From an uncultured Ruminococcus sp. (GTDB lineage: Bacteria > Bacillota > Clostridia > Oscillospirales > Ruminococcaceae), in the NCBI GenBank assembly GCA_900553675.1, contig USEH01000008.1:1-24003 (forward strand): a stretch of DNA of 24,003 nt, read 5' to 3'. Under the pieces are notes generated by a model. That model had not been told where the DNA came from and did no database searches. It saw nothing but the letters and a program-made list of their open reading frames with translations. The translations under genes were made by a program, and so were the position numbers. Of this stretch, positions 1-6,709 are shown piece after piece. Every line of letters begins with the position of its first letter. Position 1 is the first letter of the stretch.

Positions 1-168
1 GGAGTTTGCAATGACAGAAGGTGTCATTGTGAGGATGCCGACGTCCTTGGCAGGAAGCAAGGCGAAGCGCGACACGGCGGCGCAGCCGCATTAAAAAATC
101 CGTCGCGAAGCGACTCCTCGTCTTTTCGCTCTTCTCTTTTATCTCTTATCTGCGGCAGCCCTTCCGCC
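1..168. repeat. structured intergenic repeat, left copy (possibly cut by window edge)
   Basis: This stretch has no credible gene and is a string of short inverted repeats. An 8-bp stem lies at 9-16/22-29 and a weaker 5-bp stem at 45-49/58-62. GCGGC-gca-GCCGC is at 77-89 and GTCGC-gaa-GCGAC at 102-114. A C/T-rich tract runs from 115 to 151, and a 4-bp GCGG/CCGC pair is at 152-167. From about 77 onward the same order of elements recurs at 21515-21618: hairpin, A-rich spacer, gaa-loop hairpin, C/T tract, hairpin. It is therefore a dispersed repeat and not a unique spacer. Function is unknown. The left boundary cannot be set because the window starts inside or next to it. Confidence 0.7.
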
Positions 169-189
169 ACCCACCAAGTTATAAACCCC

Positions 190-222
190 AAAAAAGCAAA
201 AGACCCAACGCAAACCGCATTG
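190..222 (-). terminator. probable intrinsic terminator of the DUF378 gene
   Basis: Read leftward, 20 bases after the DUF378 stop codon, a small stem (arms at 216-222 and 206-212, with two G-T pairs) is followed by a T-rich run, TCTTTTGCTTTTTT, at 190-203. The position and T-tract fit a Rho-independent terminator. The stem is short and partly wobble-paired, so strength is uncertain. Confidence 0.5.
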
Positions 223-241
223 AGCCTTTCTGCCGCATTTG

Positions 242-460
242 TTATTCTTCAATAAGTCTTGTATTCCTGAAATAAAGGGAAACGCACCATACTGCGCATG
301 CCGCGACAATAATGTAGATAATTCTTGAAATTATCGCCGCAGAACCGCCGAATAGGTATGCAACAAGGTCAAACTTGAAGATGCCGACGAGTCCCCAGTT
401 AATTCCGCCTACGATAAGCAGAAACAAGGCTATTCTATCGAGTATCTTAATAACTATCAC
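242..460 (-). CDS. DUF378 family small membrane protein
   Basis: This 72-residue (or slightly shorter) protein has two predicted membrane helices, at about residues 9-30 and 42-63. It carries the family hallmark GGINWGLVG followed by FDLVAYLFGG and SRIIYIIV, typical of DUF378 (YuzA-like) inner-membrane proteins of unknown function. The start is doubtful. The GTG at 460 overlaps the best ribosome binding site (AAGGAG, complement of 460-465). The codon 8 bases downstream of that site is ATT at 451-449, and homologues of the MxxLDxIA type begin at the equivalent position. The ORF boundary given here uses the GTG. The gene is monocistronic: a promoter candidate lies upstream (495-524) and a terminator candidate downstream (190-222). 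Family assignment is firm; function is unknown. Confidence 0.85.
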   Translation of the reverse strand: MIVIKILDRIALFLLIVGGINWGLVGIFKFDLVAYLFGGSAAIISRIIYIIVAACAVWCVSLYFRNTRLIEE

Positions 461-494
461 TCCTTAAAGAATATACCGATATGCTCGGCTAATT

Positions 495-524
495 ATTTTA
501 TGCACCGTTTTTGGCGGTCATCAA
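495..524 (-). promoter_or_regulatory. sigma-A-type promoter candidate for the DUF378 gene, with inverted repeat in spacer
   Basis: On the minus strand TTGATG (519-524) and TAAAAT (495-500) are separated by 18 bases. The spacer contains an inverted repeat, ACCG/CGGT, at 504-518. A dyad there could be an operator, but no regulator is identifiable. This is inferred from consensus matching only. Confidence 0.5.
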
Positions 525-594
525 AATAATCTAAGAGTAGTTTGTTCATAAGAGAATATTTTATTCAATAAATCCGAAATTCCTTAAAAAATTG

Positions 595-623
595 TAGACA
601 AAACCGCTGTAATAATGTATAAT
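595..623 (+). promoter_or_regulatory. sigma-A-type promoter for cellobiose phosphorylase
   Basis: The -35 TAGACA (595-600, five of six matches to TTGACA) and a perfect -10 TATAAT (618-623) are separated by exactly 17 bases. A TG dinucleotide directly precedes the -10. The predicted start of transcription is near 630, giving a leader of about 79 bases before the chosen ATG at 709. Confidence 0.75.
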
Positions 624-629
624 TCATTA

Positions 630-643
630 TGTAAACATTTTCT
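630..643 (+). promoter_or_regulatory. weak cre-like (CcpA) site overlapping the transcription start
   Basis: TGTAAACATTTTCT differs from the Gram-positive catabolite-responsive element TGWAANCGNTNWCA at two fixed positions. It sits immediately downstream of the -10 element, where CcpA binding normally represses. Control by carbon source would make sense for a cellobiose gene, but the match is imperfect and the call is inferential. Confidence 0.35.
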
Positions 644-708
644 GCCATGAAATCATGAAAAATTTGAAAGCTTGTTCTTTCGGATTTTTAAGAAAGGAAC
701 GCATCAAT

Positions 709-3150
709 ATGAAATTCGGATATTTCGACGATAAAAACCTTGAATACGTCATCACCGACCCCAAGACCCCCTACCCATGGATAAATTATCTGGGATGCGA
801 AAACTACTTTTCGCTTATCTCCAACACGGCGGGAGGATACGCCTTCTACCGCGACGCGCGTCTTCGCCGCATAACCCGCTACCGCTACAACAACGTTCCT
901 GTTGACATGGGCGGAAGATACTATTATATAAACGACGGCGGAAAGGTGTGGTGCCCGTCGTGGTCGCCGGTAAAGGCAAGCCTTGACAATTACTCCTGCC
1001 GCCACGGCATGGGCTACACTGTCATTTCGGGAGAGAAGAACGGAATAAAGTGCGAAACCACCTTCTTTGTCCCGATTGGTGCCGACTGCGAAATTCACAG
1101 AATGAAGCTTACAAACACCTCCTCTCAGCATAAGGACTTCCGGCTTTACTCCCTGATTGAATGGTGCCTTTGGGACGCCAACGACGATTCAACCAACTTC
1201 CAGCGCAACTTCAACACCGGCGAGGTTGAAATCGAAGGCTCGGCAATCTATCACAAAACCGAATACCGCGAACGGCGGGATCACTTTGCATTCTACACCG
1301 TAAACGCTGACGTTTCCGGCTACGACACCGACCGCGAAAGCTTTATGGGACTATATAACGGCTTTGACAGACCGGACGCCGTCTTTGAAAACTCACCCCG
1401 CAATTCGGTTGCCGACGGTTGGTCGCCCATTGCTTCGCACTGCTTGGATATCTCTCTTGAATCGGGCGAAAGCCGCGAGCTTATATTCATCTTGGGATAC
1501 GTTGAAAATCCGTTCGAGGAAAAGTTCAACCCCGACGGCACTATAAACAAAATCAGAGCTTATGAACTGATATCCCGCTTTGACAGCACCGAAAAGGCGG
1601 ACGCCGCCCTTTGCGAGCTTAAAGAGTACTGGCAGAAGCTTCTTTCAAAGTACACAGTAAGCTCGCCCGACGATAAGCTCAACCGCATGGTGAACATCTG
1701 GAACCAGTATCAGTGCATGGTAACCTTTAACCTCTCCCGCTCGGCTTCATATTTTGAAAGCGGAATAGGCAGGGGCATGGGCTTTAGAGACTCAAATCAG
1801 GATATTTTAGGCTTTGTCCACCAGATCCCCGACCGCGCCCGCGAGCGGCTTATCGACCTTGCCTCCACCCAGATGCCGGACGGCACCTGCTATCACCAGT
1901 ACCAGCCCTTAACCAAAAAAGGCAACGGTGAGGTAGGCGGAAACTTCTCAGACGATCCGCTTTGGATGATACTTTCGGTCTGCGCATACATCAAGGAGAC
2001 CGGCGACTATACCATCTTAGACGAATCGGTGCCGTATGACAACGACCCCGCGCTCGCTCAGCCAATGTCCCACCATCTTAAAATGAGCTTTTTGCGGGTT
2101 ATGAATACCTTAGGTCCTCACGGTCTGCCGCTTATTCAGCGTGCCGACTGGAACGACTGCTTAAATCTCAACTGCTTCTCCAGCGTTTCGGGTGAGAGCT
2201 TCCAGACCACCACATCTAAGGACGGCAAGGTTGCGGAATCGGTGTTTGTCGCCTGCCTGTTCACCTATGTTGTTCCGGAATACGACCGCCTCTGTCATAT
2301 AAGAGGTCTTGAAGCCGACGCCGCTGAGGCAGAAGCTGCTGTTGCGCAGATGTCTGCGGCGGTGATGAAATACGGCTGGGACGGCGAATGGTTTCTGCGC
2401 GCGTATGACGATTTCGGCAGGAAGGTGGGTTCCGCCGAGTGCGAGGAAGGTAAGATATTCATTGAACCTCAGGGCTTTGCGGTTCTTTCGGGTTTGGGAA
2501 GCGATTCCGGCAAAGACTTGCGTGCGCTTTCAAGCGTTGACAAGTACTTAAACTGCAAGCACGGTCTGGTTTTAAACAATCCCCCCTACAGCCGCTACTA
2601 TGTTGAATACGGCGAGATATCCACCTACCCCGGCGGCTACAAGGAAAACGCAGGAATCTTCTGCCACAACAACGCATGGATAATCTGCGCCGAAGCGTTC
2701 GTCGGTCACGGCGACAAGGCTTTTGAATACTACTCCAAGATCGCCCCCGCCTACAACGAGGATATCTCCGAAATCCACCGCACCGAGCCTTATGTCTACG
2801 CCCAGATGATAGCCGGCAAGGACGCTAAGCGTTTCGGCGAAGCCAAAAACAGCTGGCTCACCGGCACCGCCGCATGGAACTTTGTCGCGGTATCTCAGTA
2901 CATTTTGGGAATAATGCCTGACTATGATGGACTTAAAATCGACCCCTCCATCCCATCCGATTGGGACGGCTTTAGCGCTCAGAGAATTTACAGGGGCGCA
3001 AAGTACAATATCACCGTCAAAAATCCCGAGCATATTTCAAAAGGCGTTCGCTCGATTATCTGCGACGGCGTTAAGCTGGGAGAAAATATCCTTCCTGTTT
3101 TTGAAGCGGGAAGCGAGCACGAGGTAGAGGTTGTTTTGGGTCAGGACTGA
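709..3150 (+). CDS. cbpA: cellobiose phosphorylase (GH94)
   Basis: The 813-residue enzyme catalyses reversible phosphorolysis of cellobiose to alpha-glucose 1-phosphate and glucose (EC 2.4.1.20). There is no signal peptide, so it acts in the cytoplasm on imported cellobiose and saves ATP. Start ATG 709 follows GAAAGGA (692-698) by 10 bases and begins MKFGYFDD, as in clostridial cellobiose phosphorylases. An upstream in-frame ATG at 655 has no comparable site. Recognisable blocks are the N-terminal beta-sandwich ([24 protein letters not shown]) and the (alpha/alpha)6 barrel with [14 protein letters not shown] and RADWNDCLN. The Asp of W-N-D (residue 483) is the expected general acid. EYGEISTYP and [12 protein letters not shown] follow. 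The length fits cellobiose phosphorylase and is shorter than cellodextrin phosphorylases (about 980 residues). The gene has its own promoter and a cre-like site. No transporter or beta-glucosidase is adjacent. Confidence 0.96.
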   Translation: MKFGYFDDKNLEYVITDPKTPYPWINYLGCENYFSLISNTAGGYAFYRDARLRRITRYRYNNVPVDMGGRYYYINDGGKVWCPSWSPVKASLDNYSCRHGMGYTVISGEKNGIKCETTFFVPIGADCEIHRMKLTNTSSQHKDFRLYSLIEWCLWDANDDSTNFQRNFNTGEVEIEGSAIYHKTEYRERRDHFAFYTVNADVSGYDTDRESFMGLYNGFDRPDAVFENSPRNSVADGWSPIASHCLDISLESGESRELIFILGYVENPFEEKFNPDGTINKIRAYELISRFDSTEKADAALCELKEYWQKLLSKYTVSSPDDKLNRMVNIWNQYQCMVTFNLSRSASYFESGIGRGMGFRDSNQDILGFVHQIPDRARERLIDLASTQMPDGTCYHQYQPLTKKGNGEVGGNFSDDPLWMILSVCAYIKETGDYTILDESVPYDNDPALAQPMSHHLKMSFLRVMNTLGPHGLPLIQRADWNDCLNLNCFSSVSGESFQTTTSKDGKVAESVFVACLFTYVVPEYDRLCHIRGLEADAAEAEAAVAQMSAAVMKYGWDGEWFLRAYDDFGRKVGSAECEEGKIFIEPQGFAVLSGLGSDSGKDLRALSSVDKYLNCKHGLVLNNPPYSRYYVEYGEISTYPGGYKENAGIFCHNNAWIICAEAFVGHGDKAFEYYSKIAPAYNEDISEIHRTEPYVYAQMIAGKDAKRFGEAKNSWLTGTAAWNFVAVSQYILGIMPDYDGLKIDPSIPSDWDGFSAQRIYRGAKYNITVKNPEHISKGVRSIICDGVKLGENILPVFEAGSEHEVEVVLGQD

Positions 3151-3232
3151 TTTTCGGATAGTAATATTATCTTAGATTGTATCGCCGATTATACTTTACT
3201 ATTTGTAATCGTTTTGTAATCTTAACGTTAAT

Positions 3233-3310
3233 GTTGAAAACTCTGTGGGTTTGTTGAAAGAAAAAGCCCCAAAATGCTGAGTTCTTAACACTTTCAACAG
3301 GGTTTTCAAC
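3233..3310. repeat. nested GTTGAAAR inverted repeat in the cbpA-esterase spacer
   Basis: The 264-base spacer 3151-3414 holds no gene. An outer pair GTTGAAAAC (3233-3241) / GTTTTCAAC (3302-3310) encloses an inner pair GTTGAAAG (3253-3260) / CTTTCAAC (3291-3298), separated by about 30 bases. Both stems are perfect, with an asymmetric interior loop. It is followed by ATTTTTAAC, so weak termination after cbpA is possible. Repeated binding half-sites for a regulator are an alternative. I found no convincing promoter for the esterase in the remainder. Confidence 0.6.
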
Positions 3311-3414
3311 ATTTTTAACAACAATACTGATTGTAAACCTCGTCCGCGGCTGTTTGACGGATAATAATAAATTCGCCTGACAACAGACGAAAAATCGCGA
3401 AAGGAAGAATCATT

Positions 3415-4173
3415 ATGGCACTTTTTGAGGTAAACTGCTTTTCAAATACCTTGGGCATGGGAGTTCATTTCAACGTTATCATCCCGCAGAACAACATCTG
3501 GGGAGAGATCGGAACCAAGCAGAGCGGGCGGACAAAATACCCTGTTTTGTATCTGCTGCACGGTCTTTCGGATGATGAGACCACATGGCTGCGGCGCACA
3601 TCTATCGAGAGGTACGCCACCGAAAAGGGCGTGGCGGTAGTAATGCCCACCACCCGCCGCGGCTGGTACTGCGACACCCCTATGGGCAATTTTGCAAGCT
3701 TTATAGGCAATGAGCTTCCCGCACTGATTGCGGAGTTCTTCCCCACCATTTCGCAGGAAAGAAAAGACACCTTTATAGCCGGACTTTCAATGGGCGGCTA
3801 TGGTGCGCTCAAATTCGCGCTGACTAACCCCGAAAGATACGCCGCCTGCGCGGGATTATCGGGTGCTTACCACGTTATGACAAAGCCGGGATGTGAAAGA
3901 TTTGTCAAGGAGGGGCTGTTTAAGTCCACCGAAGAAGCCGAAAAGCAGGACATTATTTCGCTTATCCCCAAGCTTAAAGATTTAAAGGACAAGCCAAAGG
4001 TGTTCATATGGTGCGGCACCGGAGACGGTCTTATTGAAAGCAGCCGCCACGTTCGCGACCTTCTTTCGGAAAACGGCTTTGACGTTGCCTATTCCGAGTC
4101 GGAGGGATATCACGGCTGGAAGTACTGGGACGAGCAGATACAAAATGTTCTTGACTGGCTCCCGATTGAATAA
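3415..4173 (+). CDS. tributyrin-esterase-like alpha/beta hydrolase
   Basis: This 252-residue serine hydrolase belongs to the esterase D / tributyrin esterase (EstA) group, which removes short acyl groups from esters. The visible catalytic machinery is the oxyanion-hole HG at residues 49-50 (LLHGLSDDETTW), nucleophile Ser125 in GLSMGGYGA, probable acid Asp204 in WCGTGDG, and His233 in GYHGWKYW. There is no signal peptide, so it is cytoplasmic. Start ATG 3415 is preceded by AAAGGA with 9 bases of spacing. It follows cbpA, and a downstream propeller gene begins 22 bases after its stop, so it is probably co-transcribed with the latter. Deacetylation of imported plant oligosaccharides would fit the neighbour cbpA, but that is inference. 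S-formylglutathione hydrolase is a related alternative. The fold and triad are clear; the substrate is not. Confidence 0.88.
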   Translation: MALFEVNCFSNTLGMGVHFNVIIPQNNIWGEIGTKQSGRTKYPVLYLLHGLSDDETTWLRRTSIERYATEKGVAVVMPTTRRGWYCDTPMGNFASFIGNELPALIAEFFPTISQERKDTFIAGLSMGGYGALKFALTNPERYAACAGLSGAYHVMTKPGCERFVKEGLFKSTEEAEKQDIISLIPKLKDLKDKPKVFIWCGTGDGLIESSRHVRDLLSENGFDVAYSESEGYHGWKYWDEQIQNVLDWLPIE

Positions 4174-4195
4174 GCATACTTTATGAGGTGAGCGA

Positions 4196-5047
4196 ATGGA
4201 GCATTTAGCAAATTTGTCCGGAGCAGTAACAGGCTTTAGCGTTGCGGAGAAATACATCGACTGCATATGCGGAAAGGAATTGATAAAGCTTGAAAAAAGC
4301 TCAGGAGATATTGTCTGCAAAAAGGAAATTTTCGAGAAGGACGGTCTTTCAAGAAATCTGATTGCAGATGACGAGCAGATTTTTATATATGACTTTTGCA
4401 CCCTCTATGCATTCCGCAGAAACGATTTCGAGCTGCTCGGCAAATGGCAGCTTGGCAGCGATTTAAGCTCGGATATCTGCGGGATAGTAATTGATAATGA
4501 CACCGTTTACTGCTCTATAAGAAACGGAAGAATTATCACCATCAATCGTCAGTCGTATCAGACAAAAGAGTTTTACATCGGCGAAAGCAGTATGTGGAGT
4601 ATCGGAATATACGATAAATATTTGATTTGCGGAACGGTTGACGGCAAGCTGCTGTTGATGGATAAAAAGTCGTTTTATGTTGAAAAAGAGCTTGTTCTGA
4701 GCAAGAAAAATGTGGGCAGCCTTTATTTCAGTGGCGAAACGCTGTACGCCGCAAGCCACGACGGTAAGCTTTTCAAAATCGATATGCGAGACTTTGAGGT
4801 TGAATCTCTGACTAAAAACGCACACCGCAAAATGTTCAACTGCGCAGGAATATATAAGGATAAGCTGATAACCGTTTCCTATCCCTGCTCTGAGCTTGCA
4901 TTGTGGGACAAAAACACGCTTCAAAAGCTGAAAGTAATCGCAATACCGCTGAAATTATCGGGCAGAGCATACATCGAGCGCGAGCTATTATATATTTCCT
5001 CCCGCAATATTTCGGGAATCGGCATAGTCAGATTAAATGAGTGTTGA
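4196..5047 (+). CDS. WD40/PQQ-like beta-propeller protein of unknown function
   Basis: The 283-residue soluble protein has no signal peptide or membrane helix. About six repeating blocks of 40-45 residues follow a strand-turn-strand pattern (for example DKYLICGTVDGKLLLMDKKSF, then SGETLYAASHDGKLFKIDMRDF, then KDKLITVSYPCSELALWDKNT). This pattern is diagnostic of WD40/PQQ-type beta-propellers. No catalytic domain or metal site is visible, so a scaffold or binding role is likely. Start ATG 4196 has GAGGTGAG just upstream, 22 bases after the esterase stop, indicating an operon. A long hairpin follows the stop. I cannot name a partner; physical association with the esterase is only a guess from position. 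Confidence 0.75.
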   Translation: MEHLANLSGAVTGFSVAEKYIDCICGKELIKLEKSSGDIVCKKEIFEKDGLSRNLIADDEQIFIYDFCTLYAFRRNDFELLGKWQLGSDLSSDICGIVIDNDTVYCSIRNGRIITINRQSYQTKEFYIGESSMWSIGIYDKYLICGTVDGKLLLMDKKSFYVEKELVLSKKNVGSLYFSGETLYAASHDGKLFKIDMRDFEVESLTKNAHRKMFNCAGIYKDKLITVSYPCSELALWDKNTLQKLKVIAIPLKLSGRAYIERELLYISSRNISGIGIVRLNEC

Positions 5048-5054
5048 TATAACA

Positions 5055-5087
5055 AACAGCGTCTGTGGAATTTTCGCAGACGCTGTT
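5055..5087. terminator. hairpin between convergent genes (bidirectional terminator candidate)
   Basis: A perfect 11-bp stem, AACAGCGTCTG (5055-5065) with CAGACGCTGTT (5077-5087), has an 11-base loop. It lies 8 bases after the propeller stop and 16 bases beyond the stop of the convergent gene ending at 5103. No long T-run follows on either strand, so efficiency is uncertain, but its placement between two convergent stops supports a shared terminator. Confidence 0.65.
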
Positions 5088-5102
5088 ACTATAATTTCCT
5101 AT

Positions 5103-5579
5103 TTATATTATCGTCTCGACGAATATCGCCGTTTCCTGCTCCTTTAGGTAAATAATTATAAGGCTGTGACTGAAATCATAGGAATACTTCTTCCATGTGT
5201 ACTCACCCGAAAGGTCGGGATAAAGCTCCTTGGGAACCCCTGCGCTCTCCATGGCTGAGCCAAGCTGTGCTTCTATTTCGGAATTGCCTTTAGCCTTAAT
5301 CTCGTTGAAGAAATCGGTTTCTCCGCCGATATTGTATTTTGTAACGGTCACTCCATCGCCGTGAAAGCCGTCCGACGGAGACTTGTATCTGTAATCGCGT
5401 TTAAAATCGTCCGGCAGTTCTAATCCATAATCCTCAAACGGCTTTTTCTGAGCCGTTTTGCCCAAAAACTCCCCTTGACTCACGCTGACAAAAAGTGCAG
5501 CTAAAATCAGCACCAATACGCAAAGGCTGACAATAACAGTCGGGATAAGGTAGAACGACGGTAATCTGCTGTTTTTCAT
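5103..5579 (-). CDS. membrane-anchored protein of unknown function
   Basis: I do not recognise this 158-residue protein. It begins with a short positive stretch and one hydrophobic segment at about residues 9-33, without a lipobox. A hydrophilic extracytoplasmic domain with alternating beta-type segments follows (YKSPSDGFHGDGVTVTKY, YTWKKYSYDFSHSLIIIYLK). It is probably exported and tethered to the membrane. Start ATG 5579 has AAGGTG about 10 bases upstream. It lies 22 bases after the next gene in the same direction (5602-6171), which has the same architecture, so the two probably form a small operon and may act together. No homologue or function can be named from sequence. Confidence 0.7.
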   Translation of the reverse strand: MKNSRLPSFYLIPTVIVSLCVLVLILAALFVSVSQGEFLGKTAQKKPFEDYGLELPDDFKRDYRYKSPSDGFHGDGVTVTKYNIGGETDFFNEIKAKGNSEIEAQLGSAMESAGVPKELYPDLSGEYTWKKYSYDFSHSLIIIYLKEQETAIFVETII

Positions 5580-5601
5580 TTAACATGGACACCTTTTAAA
5601 A

Positions 5602-6171
5602 CTAATCTATATTCAGCTCCATCTGCTGACCGTCAAAGTGATTCAGCAGGCGGAAGCCTTTGCCACTTATGTTGTATCTTAAAGTGGCTTCGATTTCCTT
5701 CGGCTTGGTTTTGAAGACAATGTTCGCTCTTAACTTATCGCCGTCTGATGTAAACCTGAAGCTGGGCGGTTGATTAAATCCTGTATCGGCACCATACACC
5801 GCATAGGCGCGGTTATTATCGCTATAATATCCGCAGATAATCTCAACGCCTTCATCCTGCGGGAAGGATATATCAAGCACAAAGTTGTCCGCACTGTAGC
5901 TGTTTTTGCTGCCGCTATCATAGGAGTTGCCTATGCCAATATTGAGAACATATATGCCGCCTTCATACTCGGTTGAATCGACATTGCAGTTTGTGTTCAC
6001 AATCTCTCCGCTTTTCATGGTGGTAATAGCATAATCACCATGGAGATATTCGCCAAAATCTTTGCTGACATAATCGGTATCTACAATACTGTCAGATGAT
6101 ATTATCTTAAATAATACTGCAAGTATAACTGCAACCGCAGTTACCGCGCAGAGAATAGCCCGTTTTTTCAT
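5602..6171 (-). CDS. membrane-anchored protein of unknown function
   Basis: This 189-residue protein is unrecognised. The N-terminus (MKKRAILCAVTAVAVILAVLF) is an uncleaved signal anchor. The remainder is predicted extracytoplasmic and rich in Asp, Ser and Tyr, with beta-type segments. The ORF stays open to an ATG at 6291, but I chose ATG 6171. It follows AAAGGAC by 10 bases and starts directly at the signal anchor. A near-consensus promoter (6253-6281) also lies inside the longer version, so the longer start would not be on that transcript. It is the first gene of a probable two-gene operon with the 5103-5579 gene, which is also membrane-anchored. Confidence 0.7.
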   Translation of the reverse strand: MKKRAILCAVTAVAVILAVLFKIISSDSIVDTDYVSKDFGEYLHGDYAITTMKSGEIVNTNCNVDSTEYEGGIYVLNIGIGNSYDSGSKNSYSADNFVLDISFPQDEGVEIICGYYSDNNRAYAVYGADTGFNQPPSFRFTSDGDKLRANIVFKTKPKEIEATLRYNISGKGFRLLNHFDGQQMELNID

Positions 6172-6252
6172 GATTTTACCGTCCTTTCCTTTGACGATGT
6201 TGTCCATATGCAAGTTGATTGTCTTTAAAGCGACAATATTTTCATTAACTAC

Positions 6253-6281
6253 ATTAAACCATAAAATATCCTTATTGTCAA
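6253..6281 (-). promoter_or_regulatory. strong sigma-A-type promoter of the two-gene membrane-protein operon
   Basis: On the minus strand a perfect -35 TTGACA (6276-6281) and a -10 TTTAAT (6253-6258, five of six matches) are separated by 17 bases. Transcription would start near 6246, leaving about 75 bases of leader before ATG 6171. It lies directly downstream of the terminator of the preceding gene. Confidence 0.75.
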
Positions 6282-6283
6282 TA

Positions 6284-6328
6284 CTTTTCAAAAGAAAAGC
6301 AGGAAACAGCCGCCAAGCCGTTTCCTGC
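6284..6328 (-). terminator. Rho-independent terminator of the 89-residue protein gene
   Basis: Read leftward, GCAGGAAAC (6328-6320) pairs perfectly with GTTTCCTGC (6307-6299) around a 12-base loop. It is followed by TTTTCTTTTGAAAAG (6298-6284). The GC-containing 9-bp stem and T-run make a classical intrinsic terminator, 22 bases past the stop at 6351. Confidence 0.85.
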
Positions 6329-6350
6329 CGATTTTATTATACCGACTTTA

Positions 6351-6620
6351 TTACAGTGCTATCCAGTCGTGAGCCAAATCGAGCGCTTCAAACAGGCTGG
6401 ATTTTTCTGCGGTCTTGGTGATTCTCTCCATTACCGGAACCGACTCGTCGGTAAGCATTCTATACATTCTTACCTTTGTGGCAACCTCTAAGTCGCCGTC
6501 CTTCTGGGTTTTGGCTATCTGAAGCATTACAACCTCGTTGTCGCCCATGCTTCCGTAATAAAGCTCGTTTCCCTTGCGCACAAGGGGGAGCCCGCGGTAT
6601 TCAAAAAACTTTTCAGGCAT
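6351..6620 (-). CDS. small conserved hypothetical protein (Clostridia)
   Basis: The 89-residue soluble protein begins MPEKFFEYRGLPLVRKGNELYYG. I recall similar sequences as an uncharacterised family in Ruminococcaceae/Clostridia, sharing the PLVRKG..YYG..D..V.ML motif and an ERI.K..EK..L..ALD ending, but no function is known to me. It is predicted mostly beta at the N-terminus and helical at the C-terminus (residues 65-86), with no membrane segment. Start ATG 6620 is preceded by GGAAAGGAG with ideal spacing. It is followed by a strong terminator. It may be transcribed alone or by read-through from the Gld-type operon, since no terminator is evident in 6621-6709. Confidence 0.75.
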   Translation of the reverse strand: MPEKFFEYRGLPLVRKGNELYYGSMGDNEVVMLQIAKTQKDGDLEVATKVRMYRMLTDESVPVMERITKTAEKSSLFEALDLAHDWIAL

Positions 6621-6709
6621 TGTTTACTCCTTTCCTGACTGTTGACGTTATTTCGTATGAGAAATCAGCGATATATATTGCCGTATCTGCTTTGTATGAT
6701 TAGTACACA

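Noticed and set aside
655..708. 18-codon N-terminal extension of cellobiose phosphorylase
   Set aside because: The ATG at 709 has a well-spaced GAAAGGA site and matches the family N-terminus; the extension resembles leader sequence.
2572..3033. 153-codon leftward ORF inside cbpA, and other antisense ORFs at 688-1131 and 4463-4924
   Set aside because: They are shadows of well-supported rightward genes with no independent evidence.
3233..3310. Replication-origin interpretation of the TTTTCAACA-type repeats
   Set aside because: No TTATCCACA-type DnaA boxes and no dnaA/dnaN/rpmH neighbours were seen; an inverted-repeat hairpin explains the pattern better.
6172..6291. 40-codon N-terminal extension of the membrane protein at 5602-6171
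   Set aside because: A near-consensus promoter lies inside it, and the internal ATG has a good ribosome binding site directly before the signal anchor.
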